From: DATAFF01 sp044870245
GTDB lineage: Bacteria; Pseudomonadota; Alphaproteobacteria; Rhizobiales; Aestuariivirgaceae
Length of the DNA: 64,000 nt
Assembly: GCA_044870245.1 (NCBI GenBank)
Contig: JBIOYR010000094.1
Span: forward strand, 3,424 to 67,423
Direction: 5' to 3'
In this document: positions 8,284 to 17,082 of the stretch, piece by piece
Position numbering within the stretch: the stretch's first letter is position 1
Layout of the letters: each line of letters starts with the position of its first letter
The notes under the pieces: model-generated
Database searches by the model: none
Seen by the model: only the letters and a program-made list of their open reading frames with translations
Told to the model about the DNA's origin: nothing
Program-made: the position numbers and the translations under genes

Positions 8284-8637
8284 TTATCGAATGACCTCGA
8301 GCGATACCTTGGCGAGACCGGCGGCATGGAGGCCGATTGCCCGGGCAGCGCCGAACGCCAGGTCGATCACCCGGCCACGCACGAACGGGCCGCGATCATT
8401 GATGCGAACCACCACCGATCGCCCGGTCCGGACATTCATCACCTTGACCTTGGTTCCGAACGGAAGTGAGCGATGGGCGGCAGTCAACCCGTGCGGGTTG
8501 AAGCGTTCGCCATTGGCTGTTTTCGAGCCGGATTTGTAATAGGACGCCAAACCTACCTGTGCATTGGCGTCCGAACCGGAAGCCCCTGCAAAAACGACGA
8601 ACGTGGTGAGCAAAGCAGCTGACGCTATTTTTTTCAT
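8284..8637 (-). CDS. rlpA: RlpA-like septal ring / lytic transglycosylase family protein
   Basis: A 117-aa exported protein made of a signal peptide (KKIASAALLTTFVVFAGASG, cleavage near DANAQ) and a single double-psi beta-barrel RlpA domain: GLASYYKSGSKTANGERFN, LTAAHRSLPFGTKVKV and VVVRINDRGPFVRGRVIDLA. The conserved HRSLPFGT and NDRGP segments hold the His and Asp of the active cleft in lytic members. It lacks the SPOR domain of full-length RlpA, as is common for short alphaproteobacterial copies. It would act on peptidoglycan in the periplasm. There is no lipobox Cys in the leader, so it is probably soluble. It is transcribed alone from the 243-bp gap upstream. Confidence 0.88.
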   Translation of the reverse strand: MKKIASAALLTTFVVFAGASGSDANAQVGLASYYKSGSKTANGERFNPHGLTAAHRSLPFGTKVKVMNVRTGRSVVVRINDRGPFVRGRVIDLAFGAARAIGLHAAGLAKVSLEVIR

Positions 8638-8880
8638 GAGACCCCATCTTCGACAGTGAACCTCTCCCCCGCTTGCAACGGAGGCGATCGGACGCGCTGA
8701 GCGTGTCCGAACAGCCGCGAGAACGTACCGGAGAATGTGACGAGAAATCGGCTACTATCCGGAAAATTGCGGGTAAATGCGGATGTGTGCAATCAAAGGA
8801 TGTATACCCTAGCGGCATAGCACGAGGCATGATTGCACCCGCAACCAAAGGATTAAAGCCTGTTTGGTTTGACTACTGTC

Positions 8881-11079
8881 TTATGGGCCGCGGTTGACCA
8901 GACGTACGGCCTGACACGCGAACGCATAAAGAAGCGAAGTGGTTTCCGTTGCCCCGAAACGGCCCGATTCTCCCATGTGCCCCGACGCCATCGCGGTCTT
9001 GAGCAGGATCGGCTTGTCGCCGGTCGTGTTCGCCCTGAGCCTCGCCACCCACTTTGCCGGCTCCCAATAGGTCACCCGTGAATCGGTGAGCCCGGCCACG
9101 GCCAGGATCGCCGGGTAGGGCTGGGGCGCGATGTTGTCATAGGGCGAATAGGACAGGAGCCACTCGAGCACGGTGCGCGAGGCGAGGGGATCGCCGAATT
9201 CCGAATAGTCCGATGGGGTGAGCGGCAGCTCGGGATCGAGCAGCGTGTTGACGACGTCGACGAATGGCACGTCGGCGACGATGCTGGCGAACAGCTCGGG
9301 CCGGCGGTTTGCCACCACCCCCATCAGCGTGCCGCCGGCCGAGGCGCCGAGCCCGACAATTCTGCCCCTGGCCGTGTAGCGCTGCTCGATCAGATGAAGG
9401 CAGACATCGATATAATCGTTGAAGGTGTTGTTGCGGCGGTCGCGCCGCCCCGCCTTGTACCATGCGCGGCCCTTGTCGTCGCCGCCGCGGACATGCGCGA
9501 TCGCATAGATCATGCCGCGATCGACCAGCGAGAACGGATCGCTCTGGAATCCCGCCGCCGAGCCCAGCGAATAAGCGCCATAGGCTTCGAGCAGCAATGG
9601 CGAGGAGCCATCGAGAGCCTGGCCCTTGCGATAGAGCAGCGTGATCGGAACGCTCTCGCCGTCGCGCGCCGGTGCTTCGAGGCGGCGGACCACATAGGCA
9701 GCCGGATCATGGCCGCTCGGAATACGCTGCTCCTTGCGCAGCACCATCTGACCCGTCGCCATATCATAGTCGAACCACTTCTCCGGCACCGCCGGCGAGG
9801 ACATGGTGAAGCGGACCAGGTTGCCTTCGAAATCATCGACGCCGACCAGCGACAGCGCATAGGCCTCGTCCGGAAAGGCAATGGTCCGCTCCTGACCGTC
9901 GCTGAGCCGCCTGACGATGATGCGCGGGAGTGCGCCCGCCCTTTCGAGCCACACCAGATGGTCCTTCGAGAGATCGAACGACAGGATGGTGCGGCGCGGA
10001 TCATGCGGCACGATGTCGGTCCAGTTGTGCGGCTCCGGCGATGCTTCGGGCGCCGCCACGATGCGGAACTCCTCGGCATCGAGATCGGTGGAGATCAGGA
10101 ATCGCTCGCCGTCATGGTCGAGGGTGCACAGCCCGCCGGTGCCGCGGGCGATGACCCGGCGCGGCGGCTTGTCGATCTGCTCCAGATCGATCACCGTGAC
10201 CTCCGAATCATCGGCGCTCGTCGCCGCGGCGATGGCGAACCGCTCGGACGCCGAGGAATAGAGCGCCAGCGGGAAGCTCGGATCGCTCTCGCGCAGCAAC
10301 AGGCGATCGTCGCCCTGCGGCGTGCCCAGCCGATGCATCGCGACGGCGAGACTGCGGTTCTCCTTGTCGAGCGGCTGGTAGAAGAGCGACCGGCCGTCCC
10401 GCGACCACACGACGCTCGTTCCCGCCGACTCGATCTGATCGTCGAGCTCGCGTCCGCTGGCCACATCGCGGATCTTGATGGTGAAACGCTCCGCACCCGT
10501 GCGATCGGCGCTCCAGGCGATCATCCGGTGATCGGGCGATGGCTCGAATCCGCCCGGATCGAAGTAATCCTGGTTCTTGCCGAGAAGCTCGAAATCGAGC
10601 ACCACCTCCTGGCGCTCCTTGCCGATTGAGCGGCGCAGCACCCGATAGTGCTCGGCCCCCGCCACGAAGGCCGTGGCATATTCGAACGGCCCATTCCGCA
10701 TGAAGGGTGACGAATCGTCTTTCTCGACCCGCCCTTCGATCTCCTTCTTGAGCGTCGTCATGAGCGGACGCAGCGGTTCGAGCCAGGCATCCGCATAGGC
10801 GTTCTCCGCCTCGATATGGCGGCGGATGTCTTGCGGGAGCTTTTGCGGATCGGCCAGCACCTCGCGCCAATTGTCCGCTTTCAGCCAGCCATAGGGGTCG
10901 ATGAGCGCAATGCCGTTGACCGTCCGGATGCTGGTTCGGATTTCCGCGACCGGCGGTCGGGGCATGGTCCCGACCGCGCGGGCCAAAGGCGCGCCGAGGA
11001 TTGCCGAAAGGCTGCCCGCCGCTGCCGTCGCGAGCAATCGTCGTCGCGACATGCTGCAGGCAGTGGAACGCCAGCTCAC
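8881..11079 (-). CDS. S9A family peptidase (oligopeptidase B type), probably Tat-exported
   Basis: A 732-aa prolyl-oligopeptidase-family serine peptidase: N-terminal beta-propeller (about residues 60-440) and C-terminal alpha/beta-hydrolase domain with the nucleophile in LGASAGGTLMG, NRRPELFASIVADVPFVDV after it, and the catalytic His in ASGHMG near the end. The N-terminus SRRRLLATAAAG followed by a hydrophobic stretch to APLARAVG looks like a twin-arginine signal, unlike the cytosolic homologue at 17083-19188. The GTG start at 11079 overlaps the TGA of the aspartoacylase-like gene; an ATG 27 bp in, right at SRRR, is equally plausible. It is the last gene of an operon with the RimK system. 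Confidence 0.85.
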   Translation of the reverse strand: MSWRSTACSMSRRRLLATAAAGSLSAILGAPLARAVGTMPRPPVAEIRTSIRTVNGIALIDPYGWLKADNWREVLADPQKLPQDIRRHIEAENAYADAWLEPLRPLMTTLKKEIEGRVEKDDSSPFMRNGPFEYATAFVAGAEHYRVLRRSIGKERQEVVLDFELLGKNQDYFDPGGFEPSPDHRMIAWSADRTGAERFTIKIRDVASGRELDDQIESAGTSVVWSRDGRSLFYQPLDKENRSLAVAMHRLGTPQGDDRLLLRESDPSFPLALYSSASERFAIAAATSADDSEVTVIDLEQIDKPPRRVIARGTGGLCTLDHDGERFLISTDLDAEEFRIVAAPEASPEPHNWTDIVPHDPRRTILSFDLSKDHLVWLERAGALPRIIVRRLSDGQERTIAFPDEAYALSLVGVDDFEGNLVRFTMSSPAVPEKWFDYDMATGQMVLRKEQRIPSGHDPAAYVVRRLEAPARDGESVPITLLYRKGQALDGSSPLLLEAYGAYSLGSAAGFQSDPFSLVDRGMIYAIAHVRGGDDKGRAWYKAGRRDRRNNTFNDYIDVCLHLIEQRYTARGRIVGLGASAGGTLMGVVANRRPELFASIVADVPFVDVVNTLLDPELPLTPSDYSEFGDPLASRTVLEWLLSYSPYDNIAPQPYPAILAVAGLTDSRVTYWEPAKWVARLRANTTGDKPILLKTAMASGHMGESGRFGATETTSLLYAFACQAVRLVNRGP

Positions 11080-12119
11080 AGGATCTCGTCCTCGTCATAC
11101 AGCACGGCCGCCTCCGCCTCGCCGCCGATCTGACCGATCCGGGCGAGCGTCGTCGCCGCGTCCTTCACCCGCGCGACATGGAACAGGGCATCGCCGCGAT
11201 TGACCACCGGCAGATTGGTGTGACCGATGATGATCCCGTCCTCTGGCGCGACGACCGGCGTCCGCCGCTCGCCGAACGGGTCGGAGATCTCGCCCAGAAT
11301 CTCGCCGCGGCGCACCATTTCGCCCTTGAGGTAGCGCGTCGACAGGATGCCGCCGTCCGGTGCCCTGAGCCAGATCGAGGATTGCGAGATTGCCGGTTGG
11401 ATGCGACTGAACCTGACCGAGGGATCGGCGATCATGCCCAGCGCCTTCATCACCCTGAGGATCCCGAGCACCCCCACCCGCACCGACATCTCGTCGAGCC
11501 TGAGCGCCTCGCCCCCCTCATAGAGCAGGACCTTCACCCCGGCATTGCGGGCATGCTGGCGGAGCGATCCGTCCCTGAGCTTCGAGATCAGGATGACCGG
11601 CGCCCCGAACGCCTCGGCCAAGTCGATCAGCTCCGGCTGCTCGGGTGCGATGCGCACCTGCGGCAGGTTGATCCGGTGCGCCCCGGCCGAATGCAGGTCG
11701 ATGCCATATTGCGACCGGAGCACCACCTCGCGCAGGAACAGGTCGGCGAGGATCGAGGCGAGCGACCCGCGGTCGGAGCCGGGAAAGCTGCGATTGAGAT
11801 CGCGCCCGTCGGGCAGGTAGCGGGACTGGCTCAGGAACCCGAGCGAATTGACGATCGGCACCGCCAGCAGCGTGCCGGCGATGGTCTGGAGCGCCTCGTC
11901 CTTGAGGACGCGGCGGATGATTTCGACCCCGGTGATCTCGTCGCCATGCACCGCGCCTGCGAGGAACAGCACCGGTCCAGGCGCCGCCCCATTGACCACC
12001 CGGACCGGCAGCGTCATCGGCATGTGGTTCGACAGCATGCTGACGCTGAGATCGACGGTTCGCTGGATGCCCGGCGGGATCGCAATCTCGCCGATGATGA
12101 AATCCTCGCGTTTCAGCAT
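11076..12119 (-). CDS. Succinylglutamate desuccinylase / aspartoacylase family protein
   Basis: A 347-aa zinc-dependent deacylase of the M14-like AstE/AspA family. Visible ligands are HGDE (His and Glu; residues about 59-62) and IDLHSAG (second His), with DLNRSFPG, the Asn-Arg substrate-binding motif, between them. The C-terminal part (residues about 230-340; APDGGILSTRYLKGEMVRRG) is a biotinyl/barrel-sandwich-like domain found in this subfamily. Genes of this type travel with RimK and the retropepsin-like protease in many proteobacteria, as here; removal of an acyl or glutamyl group in that system is inferred. It begins 28 bp after rimK and its TGA overlaps the GTG of the S9 peptidase. Confidence 0.85.
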   Translation of the reverse strand: MLKREDFIIGEIAIPPGIQRTVDLSVSMLSNHMPMTLPVRVVNGAAPGPVLFLAGAVHGDEITGVEIIRRVLKDEALQTIAGTLLAVPIVNSLGFLSQSRYLPDGRDLNRSFPGSDRGSLASILADLFLREVVLRSQYGIDLHSAGAHRINLPQVRIAPEQPELIDLAEAFGAPVILISKLRDGSLRQHARNAGVKVLLYEGGEALRLDEMSVRVGVLGILRVMKALGMIADPSVRFSRIQPAISQSSIWLRAPDGGILSTRYLKGEMVRRGEILGEISDPFGERRTPVVAPEDGIIIGHTNLPVVNRGDALFHVARVKDAATTLARIGQIGGEAEAAVLYDEDEIL

Positions 12120-12147
12120 GGGCGAAGCTCTCTCCTGAACGGCGAAA

Positions 12148-13053
12148 TCAGCCGCGGCCGCGCGTCCGGGTTTGACCCGGCCGATGCTTTTCCTCGATAA
12201 ATTCCACGATCTTGGCGGCGATGTCGATTCCTGTCGCCGCCTCGATTCCCTCGAGCCCCGGCGAGGAATTGACCTCCATCACCACCTCCCCCTTGGCCGA
12301 CCGCAGCATGTCGACGCCGGCCACGTTGAGGCCCATGGTGCGGGCCGCCCGCAGCGCCGTCTTGCGCTCCTGGGGGCTGATGTCGACCGACCGGGCCGAG
12401 CCGCCGCGGTGCAGATTGGAACGGAAGTCGCCGGCCGGCCCACGCCGCTCCATCGCGGCCACCACCTCGCCGCCGATCACGAAGGCGCGGATGTCGCGGC
12501 CCGACGACTCGCGGATGAATTCCTGGACCAGGATATTGGTGTTGGCGCCGCGAAACGCCTCGATCATCGACTTGGCCGACTGATGGGTTTCCCCGAGCAC
12601 CACCCCGATGCCTTGCGTGCCCTCGAGCAGCTTGATCACCACCGGCGCGCCGCCGGCGATCTCGATCACCTCATCCGCCTTGGTCGTGTAATGGGCAAAG
12701 GCGGTGACCGGCAGGCCGACCCCGTCGCGGGCCAGCAGCTGCAGGCATCTGAGCTTGTCGCGCGAGCGTCCGATCGCCACCGATTCATTGAGCGGCCACA
12801 CCCCCATCATCTCGAACTGCCGCAAGACGGCGAGACCGAAAAAAGTCCGCGAGGCGGCGATCCGCGGGATCACCGCGTCGAAGCCGGTCAGCGTCGTGCC
12901 GCGAAAGCGCAAGGATGGCTGCATCGACGTGATGCTGACATGGCATCTCAGATAATCGATCGGCACGATCTCATGGCCGCGGTCCTTGGCAGCCTGGATC
13001 AATCGCAGATGCGAATAAAGCTTGGCATTGCGCGTCAGCAGCGCCAGCTTCAT
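12148..13053 (-). CDS. rimK: RimK, ATP-grasp ligase (ribosomal protein S6 glutamate ligase family)
   Basis: A 301-aa ATP-grasp ligase close to RimK, which adds glutamates to the C-terminus of ribosomal protein S6 in gammaproteobacteria. Features: an N-terminal pre-ATP-grasp fold (LALLTRNAKLYSH, PRIAASRTFFG); SRDKLRCLQLLARDGVGLP, where the grasp domain starts; VIKLLEGTQGIGV, the Lys and Gly-rich loop for ATP; DIRAFVIGGEVVAAM; and MEVNSSPGLEGIE with the Mg-binding Glu and Asn. Length is the family norm. It overlaps the retropepsin-like protease gene by 4 bp. The substrate in this organism is inferred from the family; the polyglutamate target could differ from S6. Confidence 0.92.
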   Translation of the reverse strand: MKLALLTRNAKLYSHLRLIQAAKDRGHEIVPIDYLRCHVSITSMQPSLRFRGTTLTGFDAVIPRIAASRTFFGLAVLRQFEMMGVWPLNESVAIGRSRDKLRCLQLLARDGVGLPVTAFAHYTTKADEVIEIAGGAPVVIKLLEGTQGIGVVLGETHQSAKSMIEAFRGANTNILVQEFIRESSGRDIRAFVIGGEVVAAMERRGPAGDFRSNLHRGGSARSVDISPQERKTALRAARTMGLNVAGVDMLRSAKGEVVMEVNSSPGLEGIEAATGIDIAAKIVEFIEEKHRPGQTRTRGRG

Positions 13054-13559
13054 GACGCCGTCCTGCGTGACAGGCTCTGCTGGGCGGCGCGCGTCAGCAG
13101 GAAGCTCCTGCCGGGATGGATGACGAAGCGCCCGCGCAGCGTCGCCCGGCCAAGCAGCATCGGCATTCCCATCTCATTGCGGTCGGTCAGCGTCACCAGC
13201 GCCCGCCATCGGGTCTGGCCAAGCTCGATCTCGGTCTCCACGACCCATCGGTCCTCGACCGTGCCGGTGCTGCTCCGCACCCGCTTGACGCCGTGCAGCG
13301 GCAGGTCGCAGGCGCGCGTGATGTGGCGGGCTTCGTCGATGAACGCATCGAAGCGCACGCGCCGCTCGCCTTCGGCCGAATGAACGACGATGTTCTCCGC
13401 ATGAAGCGCTGCCGATACCGCACCGGTGTCGGCCTTGGCCGGGATCGGCCCGATTTCGAGCTCCGGCAGGTTCACGAGTTCCCGCCAGCCGGCGAGCATC
13501 GCCGGCCCGATGCGGCTGCGCCGCCGCTTCTTGAGCTTGCGTGGCTTCGGTTTCTTCAT
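13050..13559 (-). CDS. RimK-associated retropepsin-like protease (Zn_protease / RimB family)
   Basis: A 169-aa protein of the family annotated as ATP-dependent zinc protease, with a retropepsin-like single-lobe fold. PIPAKADTGAVSAALHAENI carries the DTGA active-site Asp loop; VSAALHAENI and RWRALVTLTDR are core strands; MGMPMLLGRATLRGRFVI is the conserved second psi-loop. The N-terminus is very basic (KKPKPRKLKKRRRSR), suggesting RNA or ribosome contact. In other bacteria this family is coded with RimK and counteracts or trims its product. It is first of the four-gene operon and overlaps rimK by 4 bp. Confidence 0.88.
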   Translation of the reverse strand: MKKPKPRKLKKRRRSRIGPAMLAGWRELVNLPELEIGPIPAKADTGAVSAALHAENIVVHSAEGERRVRFDAFIDEARHITRACDLPLHGVKRVRSSTGTVEDRWVVETEIELGQTRWRALVTLTDRNEMGMPMLLGRATLRGRFVIHPGRSFLLTRAAQQSLSRRTAS

Positions 13560-13573
13560 CGCGCGGGGAGCCC

Positions 13574-14650
13574 TCAGCCCTCCAGAATATCAGTGGCGGC
13601 AATGTCGATTCCGAAGCCCGACAGCCCGACATAGTGGCGATTGCGCGATGCCAGGAGCTTGATCGAGCGCACCCCGAGATCGCGCAGGATCTGCGCCCCG
13701 AGGCCGACGTCGCGCCAGGCTTCCTCGCGCCGGCGGGCGGAGCCTGAGCCGCCATCGTCCGACGCGACGCCGGCCGTGCCCTCGCGAAGATAGACGAGAA
13801 CCCCGCGACCATCCTTGACGAAGCGATCATAGACGGCCTTGAGCGTCTGGCCGCCGCCGAACAGGTCTTCGACGAGATTTTCCCGGTGCAGCCGGACCGG
13901 AATGTCGCGGCCATCGCCGATGTCGCCGAACACGATCGCCAGGTGCTGCACCGGATCGAACGGCGTCCGGTAGGCGATCACCTGGGCAGGCCCGGCGGGC
14001 GTCGTCACCGAAAGGGCGGGGCTCGCCTCGACCAGGCGCTCGCGCGACTGCCGCCAGGCGATGAGGTCGGCGACCGAGATGATCCTGAGCCCATGCTCCC
14101 TGGCGAACTGCGAGACTTCCGCACCGCGCTTGACCGTGCCGTCATCATTGACGAGCTCGGCGATGACCCCGACCGGCGGCTCGCCCGCCAGCCTGACGAG
14201 ATCGACGGCGGCCTCGGTATGGCCGGAGCGCATCAGCACGCCGCCGGACTTGGCGATCAGCGGGAACACATGGCCGGGCCGGACGAAGTCGCCCGCCTGG
14301 ACATTGGCATTGGCGAGCGCATGGACGGTGGCCGCCCGCTCGCGCGCCGAGATGCCGGTGGTCAGGCCCTCGCGATAGTCGATCGACACGGTGAAGGCGG
14401 TGCCGAGCGGCGCATCGTTCACCGCCACCATCGGATCGAGCTTCAGTCGGCGGGCATTGTCCGCGGTCATCGGGGCGCACACGATGCCGCTGGTGTGGCG
14501 GACCATGAACGCCATCTGCTCCGGCGTGATCTTCGAGGCGGCGGCGATGAGGTCGCCTTCATTCTCGCGGTCGTCGTCATCGACGACGATGATCATCTCG
14601 CCGCGCTTCAGCGCCGTGACCGCCTGCTCGACGCTGTCGAGAGACGTCAT
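13574..14650 (-). CDS. ribB: 3,4-dihydroxy-2-butanone-4-phosphate synthase with degenerate GTP-cyclohydrolase II tail
   Basis: A 358-aa riboflavin-pathway enzyme converting ribulose 5-phosphate to the C4 unit plus formate. The N-terminal 200 residues are intact RibB: VVDDDDRENEGDLI (Mg-binding Glu), TSGIVCAPM, TAFTVSIDYREGLTTGIS, RPGHVFPL and SGHTEAAVDL. Residues about 210-358 align with GTP cyclohydrolase II, but the three zinc Cys are absent (the region reads VRLHRENLVEDLFGGG) and the guanine/phosphate motif is lost (LREGTAG). So only the RibB activity is expected. ATG 14650 is preceded by GGAAGG; a TTG 18 bp earlier is less likely. Confidence 0.9.
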   Translation of the reverse strand: MTSLDSVEQAVTALKRGEMIIVVDDDDRENEGDLIAAASKITPEQMAFMVRHTSGIVCAPMTADNARRLKLDPMVAVNDAPLGTAFTVSIDYREGLTTGISARERAATVHALANANVQAGDFVRPGHVFPLIAKSGGVLMRSGHTEAAVDLVRLAGEPPVGVIAELVNDDGTVKRGAEVSQFAREHGLRIISVADLIAWRQSRERLVEASPALSVTTPAGPAQVIAYRTPFDPVQHLAIVFGDIGDGRDIPVRLHRENLVEDLFGGGQTLKAVYDRFVKDGRGVLVYLREGTAGVASDDGGSGSARRREEAWRDVGLGAQILRDLGVRSIKLLASRNRHYVGLSGFGIDIAATDILEG

Positions 14651-14677
14651 GGCCGGCGCCTTCCACAAGCCTGCTGG

Positions 14678-15283
14678 CTAGGCCTGGACGGCCTGCTTGT
14701 ACATTTCCTCGACATGGGCCCAGTTCACGAGGTTGTCGAACCAGGTCTCGAGATATTTCGGCCTGAGATTCCGGTAGTCGATGTAATAGGAATGCTCCCA
14801 CACGTCGCAGCCGAGGATCGGCTGGGCGTTGTGCACCAGCGGGTTCTCGCCGTTCGGTGTCTTCATGATCACGAGCTTGCCGTCCTTGACCGCGATCCAG
14901 CACCAGCCCGAGCCGAACTGCGTGACGCCGGCCTGGATGAAGTCGTTGCGCGCCTTGTCGAAGCCGCCAAGGTCGCTGTCGATCGCCTTCTGCAGGCTCG
15001 ACGGCAGGCTCTTGCCGCCGCCTTTCGGCTTCATCCATTTCCAGAAATGGATGTGGTTGTAATGCTGGCCGGCGTTGTTGAACAGGCCCTGGTTCTTGCC
15101 ATAGGAGGCCTTGACGATCTTGGTCAGGCTGAGGCCGTCAAGCCCCGAATCCTTCAGGAGATTGTTGCCGTTCGTCACATAGGCCATGTGGTGCTTGTCG
15201 TGATGGTACTGCAGCGTCTCCTTCGACATGTAAGGTTCGAGCGCCTCATAGGGGTAGGGCAGTTCGGGGAGAGAAAACGCCAT
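14678..15283 (-). CDS. sodB: Superoxide dismutase, Fe-type
   Basis: A 201-aa Fe/Mn superoxide dismutase disproportionating superoxide in the cytosol. Metal ligands: His27 (YHHDKHHMAY), His77 (HYNHIHFW), and Asp and His in CDVWEHSYYIDY. Gln73 in NNAGQHYNH lies at the N-domain Gln position typical of iron enzymes (Mn enzymes have Gly there). Tyr35 and the FGSGWCW strand are kept. The start at 15283 has a strong GGAGGT site 5 nt upstream; a much longer open frame upstream is not used. It lies alone between ribB and a short heptamer repeat. Confidence 0.95.
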   Translation of the reverse strand: MAFSLPELPYPYEALEPYMSKETLQYHHDKHHMAYVTNGNNLLKDSGLDGLSLTKIVKASYGKNQGLFNNAGQHYNHIHFWKWMKPKGGGKSLPSSLQKAIDSDLGGFDKARNDFIQAGVTQFGSGWCWIAVKDGKLVIMKTPNGENPLVHNAQPILGCDVWEHSYYIDYRNLRPKYLETWFDNLVNWAHVEEMYKQAVQA

Positions 15284-15322
15284 TTCGGACCTCCATCGGG
15301 GGTGGGGCAGGGCAGCGATCCT

Positions 15323-15357
15323 TAGGCAATAGGCAATCGCTCGAGAATGGGCAATAG
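15323..15357. repeat. Short heptamer repeat remnant
   Basis: TAGGCAATAGGCAAT, a 10-nt spacer and GGGCAATAGCC lie between the GNAT stop and sodB. Units are the same as in the longer arrays of this window, but only direct copies are present and no stop codon is supplied. It looks like a decayed or half array. Confidence 0.6.
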
Positions 15358-15381
15358 CCAGGAGCGTGCCGGCTGCCGAAC

Positions 15382-15855
15382 TTACGACAACGCCTTCTCC
15401 ATGAAGATGCTCCATGGATCGCCCAAAGGATAGGCGCCGAATGCCGCGCAGCGCCCGTAACCCGATCGCTCGAACAGGCCGAGCGCCTCGGGCTGCCGCG
15501 AGCCGGTTTCGAGCCGGAGCCAGCGCAGGCCCATCCTTCGCCCTTCCGCTTCGATCTCCTCGAGGATCGCCCGTCCGAGCCCCAGCCCCCTCGCGGCCGG
15601 GCGGACATAGATCCGCTTGACCTCGCCCCATTCGGGTGACTCGCGCACGAGCGCGCCGCAGGCCTCCGCCGTGCCGTCCCGCCGCGCCACGAAGAAGGCG
15701 ACATTCTCCGCCGTCAGCGCCTCGAGCGCCAGCAGGTGGTTGCTTTCCGCCGGATAGAGACCGGTGAGATAACGGTCGAGCTCGGCGATCATCGCGGCGG
15801 TCTCGCCGCCGCGCGGATCCTCCCGGGCAATCCTGATGTCGCCCATCGCTGCCAT
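15382..15855 (-). CDS. GNAT family N-acetyltransferase
   Basis: A 157-aa single-domain GNAT protein that would transfer an acetyl group from acetyl-CoA to an unknown amine. Motif A is VKRIYVRPAARGLGLGRAIL, with the RGLGLGR pyrophosphate loop (R/QxxGxG/A); the following helix and LRLETGSRQPEALGLFERSG are motif B, with the Tyr/Phe region GYGRCAAFG. Residues 30-70 hold the substrate side (YPAESNHLLALEALT). It is 6 bp downstream of the glutaryl-CoA dehydrogenase gene and so may share its transcript. The substrate cannot be predicted. Confidence 0.88.
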   Translation of the reverse strand: MAAMGDIRIAREDPRGGETAAMIAELDRYLTGLYPAESNHLLALEALTAENVAFFVARRDGTAEACGALVRESPEWGEVKRIYVRPAARGLGLGRAILEEIEAEGRRMGLRWLRLETGSRQPEALGLFERSGYGRCAAFGAYPLGDPWSIFMEKALS

Positions 15856-15861
15856 CCCTCG

Positions 15862-17079
15862 TCAGGCGAAGGCCTGGATGCCGGTCTGGGCCCGCCCGAG
15901 GATCAGCGCATGGACGTCATGCGCTCCCTCGTAGGTGTTGACCGTCTCGAGATTGAGCATGTGGCGGATGACATGGAATTCGTCCGAGATGCCGTTGCCG
16001 CCATGCATGTCGCGCGCCATCCGGGCGATGTCGAGCGCCTTGCCGCAATTGTTGCGCTTCATCAGCGAGATCGCCGGGATCCCGACGCTGCCGCGCTCGA
16101 GGCCGCGGCCGAGCGCCAGCGCCCCCTGCAGGCCGAGCGCGATCTCGGTCTGCATGTCGGCGAGCTTCTTCTGGACGAGCTGGTTGGCGGCGAGCGGCCG
16201 GCCGAACTGCCGCCGGTCGAGCACATAGGAGCGCGCCCGCTGCCAGCAATCCTCGGCCGCGCCCATGGCCCCCCAGGCAATGCCGTAGCGCGCCTTGTTG
16301 AGGCAGCCGAACGGGCCGGCGAGACCCTTGGCATTGGGCAGCAGGCTGTCCTCCGGCACCTCGACATCCTGCAGCAGGATCTCGCCCGTCACCGAGGCGC
16401 GCAGCGACATCTTGCCGAGGATCTTCGGCGTCGAGAATCCCGGCGTCCCGCGCTCGACGAGAAAGCCGCGGATGCCCTCGTCCTCGAGCTTCGCCCACAC
16501 CACCGCCACATCGGCGATCGGCGAGTTGGTGATCCACGTCTTCGAGCCGTTGAGTCGGAAGCCGCCATTGATGCGCACCGCCCTGGTCTTCATGCTGCCG
16601 GGATCGGAACCGGCTTCCGCCTCGGTCAGCCCGAAGCAGCCGACCCATTCGCCGCTCGCCAGCCGCCGCAGATAGCGCTGCTTCTGCGCCGGCGATCCAT
16701 AGGCCTCGATCGGGTGCATGACGAGCGAGTTCTGGACGCTCATCGCTGAGCGGTAGCCGGAGTCGACCCGCTCGACCTCGCGGGCGATCAGGCCGTAGGC
16801 GACATAGCCGAGGCCCGAGCCGCCATGCTGCTCGCCGGTCATCACCCCGAGGAAGCCGACCTCCCCGAGCTCGTTCATGATCGCGCGGTCGAACGCCTCG
16901 CGCCGGAACGCCTCGAGCACCCGCGGCATGAGCTTGTCCTGGGCGAACGCCCGCGCGCTGTCGCGGATCATCCGTTCCTCTTCGCTGAGCTGGCTCTCGA
17001 GATCGAGCGGGTCCTGCCAGTCGAAAGCTGTCAGATCCGGGCTCGCGGCAGCCTCTTGCTTCTTGACGGGTTCGGCCAT
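15862..17079 (-). CDS. gcdH: Glutaryl-CoA dehydrogenase (acyl-CoA dehydrogenase family)
   Basis: A 405-aa FAD-dependent enzyme that oxidises and decarboxylates glutaryl-CoA to crotonyl-CoA in lysine, tryptophan and benzoate breakdown. Family-specific features: an N-terminus with FDWQDPLDLESQLSEEE, the FGLTEAEAGSDPGSM flavin loop, GSKTWITNSPIADV, RYGIAWGAMGAAEDC, and the catalytic Glu in NTYEGAHDVHALILGR near residue 380. Lengths and motifs fit GcdH better than short- or medium-chain dehydrogenases. The gene lies 3 bp downstream of an S9 peptidase gene, whose coupling to it has no obvious metabolic sense. Confidence 0.92.
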   Translation of the reverse strand: MAEPVKKQEAAASPDLTAFDWQDPLDLESQLSEEERMIRDSARAFAQDKLMPRVLEAFRREAFDRAIMNELGEVGFLGVMTGEQHGGSGLGYVAYGLIAREVERVDSGYRSAMSVQNSLVMHPIEAYGSPAQKQRYLRRLASGEWVGCFGLTEAEAGSDPGSMKTRAVRINGGFRLNGSKTWITNSPIADVAVVWAKLEDEGIRGFLVERGTPGFSTPKILGKMSLRASVTGEILLQDVEVPEDSLLPNAKGLAGPFGCLNKARYGIAWGAMGAAEDCWQRARSYVLDRRQFGRPLAANQLVQKKLADMQTEIALGLQGALALGRGLERGSVGIPAISLMKRNNCGKALDIARMARDMHGGNGISDEFHVIRHMLNLETVNTYEGAHDVHALILGRAQTGIQAFA

Positions 17080-17082
17080 GGT

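Noticed and set aside
8787..8838. Inverted repeat GTGCAATCA / TGATTGCAC upstream of rlpA
   Set aside because: 9-bp arms 34 nt apart in an AT-richer promoter gap; could be chance and no regulator can be named.
15632..15704. Long N-terminal extension of SodB
   Set aside because: The frame is open upstream, but the strong GGAGGT and the family start are at 15283, and the extension is antisense-like shadow of the GNAT gene.
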